Assembly (NCBI RefSeq): GCF_019904175.1
Contig: NZ_CP061913.1
Location: 7,254,001 to 7,318,000 of the forward strand
Length of the DNA stretch: 64,000 bases
From: Dactylosporangium vinaceum
GTDB lineage: Bacteria; Actinomycetota; Actinomycetes; Mycobacteriales; Micromonosporaceae
Reading direction: 5' to 3'
The notes under the pieces were generated by a model. The model did no database searches, was not told the origin of the DNA, and saw only the letters and a list, made by a program, of their open reading frames with translations. The position numbers and the translations under genes are program-made. Shown in pieces: positions 36,385 to 45,360 of this stretch; position 1 is the stretch's first letter, and the number at the start of each line of letters is the position of its first letter.

Positions 36385-37881
36385 ATGGTCACGTTTGCGG
36401 TCGACGACGTCACGCCGGCCGGCGCGCCGCTGCCGGTGGGGCCGGTCGGCGCGCTGTTCCCCGACGCGTTGGTGATCGGTGGGGTTCCGGGTCTGGCGGT
36501 GCTGGCGCCGGACGGGGTGCATCCGCTGTTGAGTGCCGTCGTGCGGGCCTTTGCCGAGCATCGGCCGCTGGTGCTCTCGCCCGATGCGGTGTGGCTGACC
36601 ATCGCCCAGGGGGTCGCGCAGCACATCCGTCTGCACGCCGAGGAGCTGCGGCCGCGCCTCGTCGGGCACGCGGGCCGCAAACGGCTCGCGCTGGAGATCA
36701 ACGGCCCGGTGCCGCGCGACGCCGCCGGATGGAGCCGGCTGGCCGGGTCGTTCGCCGAGCTGCTGGCCGCCGAGGTCCACGACGACGCCCTGTTCGCGTG
36801 CGACTTCTCCACCAGCACCGACGTGGAGCGCACAGCGGGGCGGGTCGTGCTGCTGGAGGCCTATTCGCCGTACTTCTCCCTGTGGCTCAAGACCATCTGC
36901 GGCATCCCCTCGATCACGCTGACCGGCACGGTGGAGGACTGGCAGCGGATCCGCGCGCGGGTCGACGCGGTGGCCGGCTTCGGGCTGGAGACCTGGTGCC
37001 GTTCGCTGGCGCCGATCGCCGACGCGTTCGTGCGGGCCGCGGCCGGCGACGCGGACCGGGACTTCTGGCGGCGCATCTGCAACCCGGTCGACGTCTACGG
37101 CGGCGACGTCATCACCGGCTGGATCGTGCGGTTCTACCCGTACCTCGGCGCCGGCACCCCCGACCGGCCCAACCCGTTGCTGGAGCTGCCGATCGGCGAG
37201 CCGCGCGACGTTGCCCCGGCGCCGGGCGGCTTCTACGACGGCCCGGGCATCAACAGCGAGTCGGTCCCCGCCCTGTTGTCCCGGGTGGTCGTCAACATCA
37301 ACGACCGGATCGCCGGCGACAACTACGCGGTGGCGTTGCACGGCGGTCTCGTCGGCGTCGCGCAGGACCCGGACGGGGCGCTGCGCCCGGTCGCCGGCTG
37401 GCATGTGGCCCCGGCCGGGCTCGAGATCGACGACGTGCTCGACCGGATCGTGCGCGACCACGACACCACGCCGGCCCAGGACGGGCACGGCGAGGGCCCG
37501 GCCGACCTCGTCGCGCTCTACCACCGCATCGGCACGGCAACGCTGTTCGGCGGGCGCTGGCGCCTGGTGCCGCCCCGCGAGACCCGCGGGGTCAACGGGC
37601 TCGGCCGCCTCTTCACCACGACGCTCTTCGAGCTGGCCGACGGGCGCACCATCGCCGCGGCCATGGACGAGGACGCCGAGATCGTGCACTGGGTGCTCTG
37701 CCGGGTGACGGAGGAGGACGGCGCGTACTTCCTGGCCGACGACCCGGCCGACGTGCCGGTGCTCGGCACCTCCCTGATCATGCTGCTCGACGCGGCCCTT
37801 GACGCGGACGGCGACATCGCGCACCTGGAGACCGGCCGCCTCGATCAGCTCCTGGCCGCGCCGCCCGACCGTCGAGACTGA
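36385..37881 (+). CDS. DUF4419-family protein
   Basis: 498 residues. HPLLSAVVRAFAEHRPLVLSPDAVWLTI near residue 47 and the FSLWLKTICGIPSITLTGT and RRICNPVDVYGGDVITGW segments are the DUF4419 signature; the fold is found in bacteria and fungi without known activity. There is no signal peptide. It is divergent from the PadR operon. It is a single gene with no partner close by. Confidence 0.85.
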   Translation: MVTFAVDDVTPAGAPLPVGPVGALFPDALVIGGVPGLAVLAPDGVHPLLSAVVRAFAEHRPLVLSPDAVWLTIAQGVAQHIRLHAEELRPRLVGHAGRKRLALEINGPVPRDAAGWSRLAGSFAELLAAEVHDDALFACDFSTSTDVERTAGRVVLLEAYSPYFSLWLKTICGIPSITLTGTVEDWQRIRARVDAVAGFGLETWCRSLAPIADAFVRAAAGDADRDFWRRICNPVDVYGGDVITGWIVRFYPYLGAGTPDRPNPLLELPIGEPRDVAPAPGGFYDGPGINSESVPALLSRVVVNINDRIAGDNYAVALHGGLVGVAQDPDGALRPVAGWHVAPAGLEIDDVLDRIVRDHDTTPAQDGHGEGPADLVALYHRIGTATLFGGRWRLVPPRETRGVNGLGRLFTTTLFELADGRTIAAAMDEDAEIVHWVLCRVTEEDGAYFLADDPADVPVLGTSLIMLLDAALDADGDIAHLETGRLDQLLAAPPDRRD

Positions 37882-38055
37882 CGATGCCAGAGCCCGAGCG
37901 TCGGCGACTCGGCGGGGACGGACGGCCGGTGGACGGCGTTGGCGGGTGAGTGCGGCAGGATGCCTGTCGCACACGATGTTCCCTGCGGCGTCTCAGGAGG
38001 GACGGTGAGCCGACGGGGCTCCTAGCCGGCGCCGGCCTCGTCGCCGCACACATCC

Positions 38056-39057
38056 TCAGCCATGGGTGAGAGCGTTCAAGGCAAGATCCACATCCGCATC
38101 CGTCGTGTAGATGTGAAAGGACGCGCGCACGCGTCCCGCCCGCACCGCCGCCCGGACACCGGCCCGCCGCAGCAGTTCCTCGGCTCCCGGCACGTCGACC
38201 ACGGTGATTGCGCTGTCGCCCGGCGGTAGCCCGAGCCCGGCGCGGAAACGGTTGGCCAGCCGTACGTTGTGGGCGTTGATCGCCGCGACGCCGATCTCCT
38301 CGACCACCTCCAGCGCCGGCGCCGTGCCCGAGTACACCGGCCACGACGGCGAGATGTCGAACCGCCGCGCCGACGACGCGAGCCGCAGCGGTTCGCCGTA
38401 GTACGACCCGTGCACGTTCTCCCCGGCGTACCAGCCGGCCGCAACCGGCAGGAACCGTTCGCGTACGTGCGGGGCCAGGTAAGCGAACGCGCTGCCGCGC
38501 GGCGACATCAGCCACTTGTAGGCGCCGACGGCCACCACATCGGCCAGCGACCCGTCGAACGGCAGCCACCCGCACGCTTGCGTCGCGTCGATGACCACCA
38601 GCGCGCCGTGCGCGCGGGCCGCGGCCACCACGGCCGCGTAGTCGGCCACCGCGCCGTCGGCCGACTGCACCAGGCTGAACGCCACGACGTCCACCGTGGA
38701 GTCCACGGAGTCGGCCAGCGACGCGGCCGGCACGGTACGGACCTGAGCCGTCGCCAACCAGGGGAACAGGTTCGAGGTGAACTCCACATCGGGCACGAGG
38801 AACCGGCTGCCGGCCAGCCCGGCGGCCACCGGCGCGAGCACCTGCGACACCTGGGCACCGACGCACACGTCCTCGGCCGCGACCCCGATGAGCCGTGCGA
38901 ACGACTCCCGCGACCGCTGGGTGGCGATGTCCCACCCCTCCCATGAGGTCCGGCCGACCCGCTAGTCGGCGAGCATCGCCTGCAACTCCTCGAACGCCCG
39001 CCGCGGCGGCAGACCGTAGCTTGCCGTGTTCAACCAGCCCGGCTCGGGATCCCACAT
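38056..39057 (-). pseudogene. Class V aminotransferase with in-frame amber codon
   Basis: From ATG 39057 the frame reads MWDPEPGWLNTASYGLPPRR, then reaches TAG at 38964-38962 (codon 32) and continues unbroken to 38056. After the stop come GRTSWEGWD and VCVGAQVSQVLAPVAAG; the PLP lysine is in AYKWLMSPRG. Relatives have Trp at the stop position (ADWRHGRTSWEGW type), so TGG to TAG is likely. It belongs to the isopenicillin-epimerase-like class V group. Without suppression or a restart (GTG 38868) the protein is lost. Confidence 0.8.
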
Positions 39058-39356
39058 GATCGGAATATAACGAGAAACATGGCGGTCGCGGCCATGGTGA
39101 GGCTGCCGGTCGAGATGCTGTCCCGGCACTCCAAGGGCGTCTTGCCGGCCGCGGCTGGCCGGGCGGACGGCGAAGCCCGCTCGCGGTGAGGCCAGTACGG
39201 TCGCTCACTCAGCGGAAAGGTGGTCGAGCGGTCGTTTTGCGGCGCGTCTCGCGGCGTTGCTTCGGGCTGCCGCAATCGTCGACGCCCGCCCGGGCGGTCG
39301 GGCCGCGTGGTCGAGTGTCGCAACCGGTGAGCCTCGCTGTTCGGTAGGGTCTGATC

Positions 39357-40247
39357 ATGGACGTTGTCGTGGTGGGTGCCGGGATCGCCGGGCTGGCGTG
39401 CGCCCGCGCGCTGACCGACGCCGGCGCGCGGGTGCGGGTTGTGGAGCGGGGCCGGGTGGTCGGCGGTCGGCTGGCCAGCAAGCGCTACGGCGGCCGGTAT
39501 GCGGATATCGGCGCCGCCTACTGCGTCGCCGACGACCCGGGCTTCGCCGGGCAGGTCTCGTCCTGGCAGTCGCGTGGGCTTGCCCGGCCCTGGACCGACA
39601 CCTTCCGGGTCTATCCGGGCGGGCGGCTGACGACCGGGCCGGTGCGCTGGGCGGCGTCGGGCGGGCTGCGGTCCCTGGCCGTCGACCTCGCCGCCGGGCT
39701 CGACGTGCGGTTGGCGACGCCTGTCGACTCGGTGCCCGAGGACGCGGACGCGGTGGTACTCGCCATGCCCGGCCCCCAGGCCCTGCGGCTGAGCCCACCA
39801 CCGGGTATCGCCGCGGCGGCGAGCGCGCAGACCTGGCGGCCGGTGATCGCCGCCGTGCTGAGGTATCCGTCCCGGGAGTGGGGCGAGCTGACCGGCGCCT
39901 TCATCAACGAGCATCCCACTCTCGCCACCGTCTTCGACGACGGCGACCGCCGCGGCGACAGCGCCCCGGTCCTGGTCGCCCACTCGACCACCGCGCTCGC
40001 CGCCCGGCACCTGGACGACCCGGAGTCGGCCGCACCGATCCTCGCCAGCGCGGTCGGCGAGCTGCTCGGCCTCCGCGCGCAGCCCGAGGTGGAGGTGCAC
40101 CGCTGGACCTACGCCCAGCCCGAACCCACCGACGGCCCGTACGCCGTCGACGGCCGCGTATGGCTCTGCGGCGACGCGTTCGGCCGCCCCCGCGTCCAGA
40201 CCGCCTGGCTCTCCGGCCGCGCGGTGGCCGAGGCCCTACTGGGGTGA
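39357..40247 (+). CDS. FAD-dependent amine-oxidase-like protein (renalase type)
   Basis: 296 residues. MDVVVVGAGIAGLACARAL is the FAD-binding dinucleotide fold, ERGRVVGGRLASKR the second flavin contact, and the C-terminal GRVWLCGDAFGRPRVQTAWLSG the closing FAD motif. The short length and RxxGGRxAS pattern match renalase-like NAD(P)H/flavin oxidases. It stands alone. The substrate is unknown. Confidence 0.87.
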   Translation: MDVVVVGAGIAGLACARALTDAGARVRVVERGRVVGGRLASKRYGGRYADIGAAYCVADDPGFAGQVSSWQSRGLARPWTDTFRVYPGGRLTTGPVRWAASGGLRSLAVDLAAGLDVRLATPVDSVPEDADAVVLAMPGPQALRLSPPPGIAAAASAQTWRPVIAAVLRYPSREWGELTGAFINEHPTLATVFDDGDRRGDSAPVLVAHSTTALAARHLDDPESAAPILASAVGELLGLRAQPEVEVHRWTYAQPEPTDGPYAVDGRVWLCGDAFGRPRVQTAWLSGRAVAEALLG

Positions 40248-40587
40248 CGCCAGGCCCCTGTCCGAGCCTCCGGCGGCTTCACGCTCATCGGCGGGACAGG
40301 AGGCTCCGTCCCCGGTGAGCCGTTGACGGTCCTGACCAGCCACGGTCGACGTCGCCGCGACCGCGCACGGTGCCGCCGCAACGGTCGCTGGTTGCGTTCG
40401 GGGCGGAACCGTTGTTGCCGCGCGCACGGCGTCAGTGAGCGCTGGGGTCTCTCAGCGCGGCTCGGCCGAGGGCAAATGGCCCGCGTGCTGCGAATCAAGT
40501 GCAGGTCATGCGTTGGATGGATGCCGGATCCCGGCTGTACCGAGGTGCGTCTCCAGGAGCGGGGCTCGATTGCCCGTCGGCGAGGTC
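40248..40587. other. Intergenic stretch without recognised feature
   Basis: 340 nt between the oxidase and the zinc-ribbon-like gene. No frame shows consistent coding bias, and I see no tRNA or clear hairpin. GGGGCTCGATTGCCC near 40560 faintly resembles a tRNA T-arm but lacks the rest. Confidence 0.5.
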
Positions 40588-40797
40588 CTACGCCCGCTCG
40601 CCACGGCGGAGCTTGCGCATCAGCATCGACCACACGCCGGCACCCGCTCCCGGATCGCCGGAGATCACCGTCACGCCCGCGCCAAGTAGCGTCGCTCGAA
40701 CGCACCCGGCGCACACGCTCCGGCCGAGGATGCTCTTCTGCAAGGGCTCCTTGACCCGGCGTTCGCAGCTCTCACACCGGTAGCTGGAAAGCCCCAT
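40588..40797 (-). CDS. Small zinc-ribbon-like protein, 69 aa
   Basis: MGLSSYRCESCERRVKEPLQ begins a short protein with two CxxC motifs (Cys8-Cys11 and Cys29-Cys32), the pattern of a zinc ribbon. The second half is Gly-rich with a basic end (MLMRKLRRGERA). ATG 40797 has GGAGG 7-8 nt upstream, which supports a real gene. Possible nucleic-acid or protein binding; no family named. Confidence 0.7.
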   Translation of the reverse strand: MGLSSYRCESCERRVKEPLQKSILGRSVCAGCVRATLLGAGVTVISGDPGAGAGVWSMLMRKLRRGERA

Positions 40798-41171
40798 CAC
40801 CGCACCTCCAGTGCACCGCCTGGCCAAGAGCGCCGGGCACCGTCCGCCCGAGGCCGCACGATCAGCGTAGCGAGCCTCGTCAATCGGCACAGTCCGCAGC
40901 AACTCGCCGCCGGTCGCGGTCCGCCCGTCCGATACCAGCGGCAGCCAGGCCGGAAGCGTCGTGTCGCCGTACCCGGCGGCGCTGGACGTCTCGCCACCTT
41001 CCCCGCCAGCGCGGGTCGCCGAGCCTCGGAAGCCGTCGTCCGCCACGCCCCGGCCCGGAATCGCCATGTACCGATGGTCCACCACGCCGGCGCCGGCGCG
41101 CACGTCCGGCGCCGATCGTGTCCACCGCTCGGCGGCAGAACGAGGGGGCTGCGTTCGGGCAGAATGAGACG
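40798..41171. other. Intergenic stretch without recognised feature
   Basis: 374 nt between divergently placed small genes. Overlapping frames exist on both strands, but none has an RBS or a recognisable domain. No repeats or strong hairpins were noticed. Confidence 0.45.
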
Positions 41172-41483
41172 GTGGAGCGAGACGAGCGCGCTTGGACTGT
41201 GGTCGTCACGTACGAGAACCGGCCGGGACGGCCGCGGCCGATGACTGCCCTGCGTGCTTGGCTGCGTGATCACGGCGTCGACTGGATGCCGTTCGCCGAC
41301 GACGAGGTCAGGGTCGATCTGGCGTGCGGCATCGCCGAGGACGGCCATTGGCGCGGTTGGTACAGCATCTGGGTCGACGCCGCCCCGCTGCGCCGCCTCG
41401 GGCTGCATCCCGACCAGCCGTGGGCCGGCCTCACCTCACCGGTGCCGGCCTGGTGGCGCGCGGCCGCCGAGCGCGAACGGTAG
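41172..41483 (+). CDS. Hypothetical protein, 103 aa
   Basis: From GTG 41172: MERDERAWTVVVTYENRPGR, then a compact alpha/beta sequence with MTALRAWLRDHGVDWMPF and GWYSIWVDAAPLRRLGL. There is no signal peptide or membrane helix. An SD is not evident and the start is uncertain. Coding bias is good. I do not recognise the family. Confidence 0.6.
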   Translation: MERDERAWTVVVTYENRPGRPRPMTALRAWLRDHGVDWMPFADDEVRVDLACGIAEDGHWRGWYSIWVDAAPLRRLGLHPDQPWAGLTSPVPAWWRAAAERER

Positions 41484-41558
41484 CCGGCCCGAGCCGGAAA
41501 CCCGGTCGAGGTCGGCCGGCGGGAGCAGCGATCAGCCCCGGGACCGCCAGATGCACGA

Positions 41559-42659
41559 TCATGATTGCGGTACCAACGGCGTGTGCGCAGTACCGAAGAA
41601 GGCGGCAATGTCGGCGGCGAGCAGATCCGGCACCTCCATTGCCGCGAAGTGCCCGCCCCGGTCGAGCTCGGTCCACTGCCTGATGTCGTAGAGGCGCTCC
41701 GCGAGGGGCCGGACCGACTGGGTGATGTCGTGCGGGAGCACGGCCACCCCGACCGGGACCGGGCACGGGGCGGCGCCGCGGGGAGTTTCGCGGGTCAGGC
41801 GGGCCGAAGACCCGGCGGTCGCGGTCAGCCAGTAGAGGGACACGTCGGTGAGCAGGCGCTCGTCGTCGATCGGTGTGCGCGGGTCGGTCCACTGGGCGAA
41901 GCGCTCGGCGATCCAGACCAACTGCGCGACCGGCGAGTCGGTGAGGGCGTAGCCGATGGTCTGGGGCGTGAGGGCCTGCAGCGCCTGGTACGGCGGGCGG
42001 TCGGCCATCAACCGGCGGATCTTCTCCAGCCGCGCCTCGTCGGACCGCGACAGCACGAGACCGGCGTCGGGGTCGGGCCTTGTCGGCAGATAATTGAGGT
42101 GTACTCCAACCACCCGCGCCGCATCCAGACCGCCCAACGCCAGCGAGATGCCCGCGCCGAAGTCCCCGCCGTGCGCGCCGTAGCGCTCGTAGCCCAGGCG
42201 GCGCATCAGCTCGGCCCAGGCCCGGGCGACCCGGACGATGTCCCAGCCCCGCTCCAGGGTCGGCCCGGAGAAGGCGAAGCCCGGGATCGACGGGATGACC
42301 AGGTGGAACCGCCGCGACAGCGGCTCGATCACGTCGAGGAACTCCAGGAACGAGCCGGGCCAGCCGTGGGTCAGCACCAGCGGCAGCGCGCCCGGGTCGG
42401 CCGCGCGGACGTGGACGAAGTGGATGCGCTGGCCGTCGATCTCGGTCGTGTAGTGCGGCAGTTCGTTGAGGCGGGCCTCGTGGGCGCGCCAGTCGTATCG
42501 GGTCCGCCAGTGCTCGGCCAGCTCCTTGAGGCGGCCGAGCGGGAATCCGTAGTCCCAGCCGGCGTCGGGCAGCTCATCGGGCCAGCGGGTCCGCGCGAGG
42601 CGGTCGGCAAGGTCATCGAGGTCGGCCTGCGGAACGGCGATGCGGAACGGCGTGATCAT
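41559..42659 (-). CDS. Epoxide hydrolase, EHN + alpha/beta-hydrolase type
   Basis: 366 residues, ATG 42659 with TAGGAG 6 nt upstream. The N-terminal EHN lid domain ([20 protein letters not shown]) and the hydrolase core follow the microsomal epoxide hydrolase order: oxyanion [10 protein letters not shown], nucleophile Asp in [11 protein letters not shown], and a late catalytic His in [15 protein letters not shown]. It opens epoxides to diols in the cytoplasm. It is divergent from a MarR gene; the whole gap is a 15-bp AACGTT array, so its expression is probably set by that protein. Confidence 0.92.
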   Translation of the reverse strand: MITPFRIAVPQADLDDLADRLARTRWPDELPDAGWDYGFPLGRLKELAEHWRTRYDWRAHEARLNELPHYTTEIDGQRIHFVHVRAADPGALPLVLTHGWPGSFLEFLDVIEPLSRRFHLVIPSIPGFAFSGPTLERGWDIVRVARAWAELMRRLGYERYGAHGGDFGAGISLALGGLDAARVVGVHLNYLPTRPDPDAGLVLSRSDEARLEKIRRLMADRPPYQALQALTPQTIGYALTDSPVAQLVWIAERFAQWTDPRTPIDDERLLTDVSLYWLTATAGSSARLTRETPRGAAPCPVPVGVAVLPHDITQSVRPLAERLYDIRQWTELDRGGHFAAMEVPDLLAADIAAFFGTAHTPLVPQS

Positions 42660-42669
42660 TGGTGCTCCT

Positions 42670-42863
42670 AACGCTGGCGCGATGAACGTTCGTTGACAAA
42701 CGTTCGCTTTCTCAACGGTCCCGACTTAAACGTTCACACCGCGAAGGTTCCCTAAGTAAACGTTCATACGGTAAACGTTTGCACTGAAAACGTTCACCAT
42801 GGTTACGTTGGTTTAGTTAACGTTCGGGCTGTTAACGTTTATGACGCTAACGATACCGCGGCA
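42670..42863. repeat. Array of 13 AACGTT-type units at 15-bp pitch
   Basis: Hexamers related to AACGTT begin at 42670 (AACGCT), 42685, 42699, 42714 (AACGGT), 42729, 42744 (AAGGTT), 42759, 42774, 42789, 42804 (TACGTT), 42819, 42834 and 42849 (AACGAT). Every step is 15 bp except one of 14. Eight units are perfect AACGTT, usually AACGTTC. The 9-nt spacers are unrelated to one another, so the conserved parts look like protein-binding sites and not a simple tandem duplication. The array is AT-rich and fills the gap between the epoxide hydrolase and MarR genes. Confidence 0.9.
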
Positions 42864-42885
42864 GTTGGCTGGTCCAACGGTTCGT

Positions 42886-42897
42886 TACGCTTGTCAC
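42886..42897 (+). promoter_or_regulatory. Leaderless -10 of the MarR gene
   Basis: TACGCT (42886-42891) lies 6 nt before ATG 42898. A weak -35 (TTGGCT, 15-nt spacer) is present. No SD precedes the ATG, so the mRNA probably begins at the start codon. The -10 sits just outside the last AACGTT unit. Confidence 0.55.
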
Positions 42898-43326
42898 ATG
42901 ACGGCGTGGGAGGAGCTGCCGAGCTGGCTCATCACTCAGACCGCCGGCCACGCGCACCGGCTGGTCGGGGACGGGTTCGCGGCCGTGGGCGCCAAGGGGT
43001 ACCACTTCCGGATCTTGAAAACCCTCGAGGAGATCGGGCCGGCGAGCCAGGCCGACCTGGGCCGCCGCAGCGGCATCCACCTCAGCGACATGGTCGCCGC
43101 CGTCAATGAACTGGCCGCGCAGGGCCTGGTCGAGCGCGCTCCCGACCCGGCCGACCGGCGGCGCAACATCATCACCCTGACCACCCCCGGCCGCCGGCAG
43201 CTGCGCCGGCTGGAACAGCGCCTGGCCGAGACCCAGGACGAACTCCTGGCGCCGCTGTCACCCGCCGAGCGGCACCAGCTGACCGGCCTGCTCGCCCGGG
43301 TGCTCGACCACCACAACGGCGGCTGA
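42898..43326 (+). CDS. MarR-family transcriptional regulator
   Basis: 142 residues. HFRILKTLEEIGPASQADLG and GIHLSDMVAAVNELAAQGLV form the winged-helix core, and DPADRRRNIITLT is the MarR wing with its DxRxR motif. It is divergent from the epoxide hydrolase and is the likely reader of the AACGTT array between them. The start is leaderless by appearance. MarR proteins usually respond to small aromatic or oxidised ligands, which fits an epoxide-detoxifying target. Confidence 0.9.
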   Translation: MTAWEELPSWLITQTAGHAHRLVGDGFAAVGAKGYHFRILKTLEEIGPASQADLGRRSGIHLSDMVAAVNELAAQGLVERAPDPADRRRNIITLTTPGRRQLRRLEQRLAETQDELLAPLSPAERHQLTGLLARVLDHHNGG

Positions 43327-43729
43327 GGGCGGCTCCCCCAACCGAGGCAAGACGGCGGCGGCCCAGGTCCATCGCCAGGACCGCCCGACGGTGCCGCGCC
43401 GGCCGGCCCGCCCAGCACGCGCGTCGCAACATCGCGAACCGCCAAGCCCGTGTTCCATGCGGGCCGACTTCGCGAGTCTCCGCCAGCGCACGGCATCCGA
43501 ACGGGCACGGCATCCGAACGAGCGCGGCGAGCGCGATGTAACGGCAGGCCGGAGCGGGTGGCGAATGAGCCGTGACACGGCGCGCTCGACGACCCCGGCG
43601 GTGGCGGACGAAGCTTGCCGGGACATCCGCCTGTGGGCGATCCACGCGGTGATGCCGCACCGGGGACGGTGGGTTCGCAGCGCCTCAGCAACTTCGGGCC
43701 GTCGTCAGGCCCACAGCAGACGCGCGCTC
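43327..43729. other. Intergenic stretch without recognised feature
   Basis: About 400 nt after the MarR gene. Frames on both strands are open because of high GC but none shows a domain, RBS or consistent codon bias. No repeat or strong hairpin was noticed. Confidence 0.45.
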
Positions 43730-44305
43730 TTACCGCGGCGTCGACGAATCGGCTGAGCCACGCGGCAGCCGCGTTGCCGGCGCCAACGAATCTTTGATCA
43801 CCCACACCCAGTACGCCGCACCGATCCCGGCCGTCACGACGACCGGCCAGAACCAGACCGCCACTCGAATCGCGGTGGCCCACGTCCACGGGAAGTCCCA
43901 CCAGTGCTGTCCGTTCTGGAGGGGTGGTTCACACGGGCAGTGACTGGACCAGTCGGAGGTCCGGGCGTACACCGTGACGGCAGCCACCAGGCCGGGGACG
44001 GCACCGACGAGCCAGCCGAGCAGGATGCCCGACCCCCAGTCGCGATGGCCACGCCGGAAGCAGCCACCCACGACCGTCAGGCAGACGGCGCTGTACAGGA
44101 TGTCGCAGGCGGCGACGACGAACATCGCCCCCATGACCCGGTCCTGCGGATCGACGTGTCCGCGCAGGGCTTCGTCGAGGAAGACCTGCGCGGCCAGCAC
44201 ATGCCCGGCCAGCCCGAGCAGCCCACCGGCGGTCCGCTCGGCGATCCTCCGCGGAAGCACAGCGGCAGCGTACGCCCGGCCCCTCCGCCGACCGGCCCCA
44301 CCCAC
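43730..44305 (-). CDS. Four-helix membrane protein
   Basis: 191 residues if GTG 44305 is used; GTG 44260 (VLPRRIAERTAGG) is an alternative. Four hydrophobic stretches are seen: GLLGLAGHVLAAQVF, MFVVAACDILYSAVCLTVV, ILLGWLVGAVPGLVAAVTVY and VAVWFWPVVVTAGIGAAYW. An outside loop has CPCEPP and Trp-rich residues. No family recognised. Confidence 0.7.
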   Translation of the reverse strand: MGGAGRRRGRAYAAAVLPRRIAERTAGGLLGLAGHVLAAQVFLDEALRGHVDPQDRVMGAMFVVAACDILYSAVCLTVVGGCFRRGHRDWGSGILLGWLVGAVPGLVAAVTVYARTSDWSSHCPCEPPLQNGQHWWDFPWTWATAIRVAVWFWPVVVTAGIGAAYWVWVIKDSLAPATRLPRGSADSSTPR

Positions 44306-44330
44306 GCTTGCAGCGGGCCTGGAGCCGACC

Positions 44331-44714
44331 TCAGGCGACGCAGAACTCGTTGCCCTCCGGGTCGAGCATGACGACGTGGCCGAGGACGTCGCCGTACCAC
44401 TCCTCGCGGACGGCCGTGGCGCCCGCCGCGACCAGCTCCGGCACGCGGCGGCGGATCAGTTCGGCCCGGGCGGCCATGTCCCACGGGCCGGGGCCGGCGA
44501 CGCGGACGTCGATGTGCATCCGGTTCTTCGCGGTCTTGCCCTCGGGTACCCGCAGAAAGCCGATCGCCGGCCCCCGCCCCTCGGGGTCCACTATGGACGC
44601 GTTGTCGGGCTCGTCGAAGCCTGCTTCGCGCTCGTACCCCAGCGCCAGCGCCCAGAACGCCGCCAGTCGCTGCGGGTCCGCGGCGTCGCAGCCGAGGGTC
44701 CAGAAGGTGGCCAT
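44331..44714 (-). CDS. VOC/glyoxalase-like protein
   Basis: 127 residues. MATFWTLGCDAADPQRLAAFW at the start and HVVMLDPEGNEFCVA at the end mark the VOC superfamily type seen in actinobacterial glyoxalase-like proteins; VPEGKTAKNRMHIDV is a typical mid segment. Metal ligands and substrate are uncertain. It starts 4 nt after the TetR stop, so the two form an operon. A relative sharing PEGKTxKNRxH and DPEGNEFC is at 45971. Confidence 0.85.
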   Translation of the reverse strand: MATFWTLGCDAADPQRLAAFWALALGYEREAGFDEPDNASIVDPEGRGPAIGFLRVPEGKTAKNRMHIDVRVAGPGPWDMAARAELIRRRVPELVAAGATAVREEWYGDVLGHVVMLDPEGNEFCVA

Positions 44715-44718
44715 CACC

Positions 44719-45258
44719 TCAACCTACGCCGTGGCGGACGGCGGCGAGCAGCCGGCGGGCCTGCGTGTCGTCGGTCGCGGCCAGGGCGATGCCGTTGGCG
44801 AGCACCAGCAGGTCCCACGCGTCGGTCCCGGGGCGCACGGCCCCGGCCGCGGCCGCCCGCTCGACGAGCGCGGCGGCGGTGTCGTGCATGGCCCGGTGCC
44901 AGCGGTCGAGGCGGGTGTCGGGCCCGCGCACCCCGGCGGCCAGGAATCGTTTGGAGGCGGCGTGCGCGACGAACGCCTCCAGCCATGCGAACAGCGCGTC
45001 GCCGGGCGCCTCCGCGGTGAGCCGCCGCCGGCCGTCGGCGCACAGGGCCCGGACCTCGTCGTCGTACACGGCCAGGAGCAGCTCTTCACGGGTCGGGAAG
45101 TGGCGGTACATCGTGGCGTTGCCGACCCCGGCCCGCCGCGCGATCTCGTCGAGCGGTGCCTGGGCCCCGAGCTCGCCGAACACCTCGGCCGCCGCGGTCA
45201 GCAGCGCGTCGTAGTTGCGCCGCGCGTCCGCGCGCATCGGCCGCTCAACCGGGGACAT
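44719..45258 (-). CDS. TetR-family transcriptional regulator
   Basis: 179 residues. An N-terminal HTH (PLDEIARRAGVGNATMYRHF) and a C-terminal TetR_C-type ligand domain are visible. TACCGT (45271-45266) lies 7 nt before ATG 45258, so the mRNA is probably leaderless. It is followed by the VOC gene with 4 nt between them. The VOC protein is the likely target or partner. Confidence 0.9.
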   Translation of the reverse strand: MSPVERPMRADARRNYDALLTAAAEVFGELGAQAPLDEIARRAGVGNATMYRHFPTREELLLAVYDDEVRALCADGRRRLTAEAPGDALFAWLEAFVAHAASKRFLAAGVRGPDTRLDRWHRAMHDTAAALVERAAAAGAVRPGTDAWDLLVLANGIALAATDDTQARRLLAAVRHGVG

Positions 45259-45360
45259 CCCCGTTACGGTACAGCCTGGGGCGCCCGCCGAGACGCGCTG
45301 CCGCCGGAGGTGCACCCGGCCACCACGGCTGGCGCCACGGCAGCATGACGACCGGCCGCT

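Noticed and set aside
40550-40580. T-arm-like GGGGCTCGATTGCCC as a tRNA
   Set aside because: The loop length is wrong and there is no matching acceptor, D or anticodon arm around it.
42670-42863. AACGTT array as a CRISPR or as replication iterons
   Set aside because: Repeats are 6 bp, too short for CRISPR, no cas genes are near, and there is no replication initiator gene. A regulatory array between divergent genes is simpler.
43327-43729. Overlapping frames after the MarR gene as a transposase remnant
   Set aside because: No DDE motif, no terminal repeats and no recognisable transposase segment in any frame.
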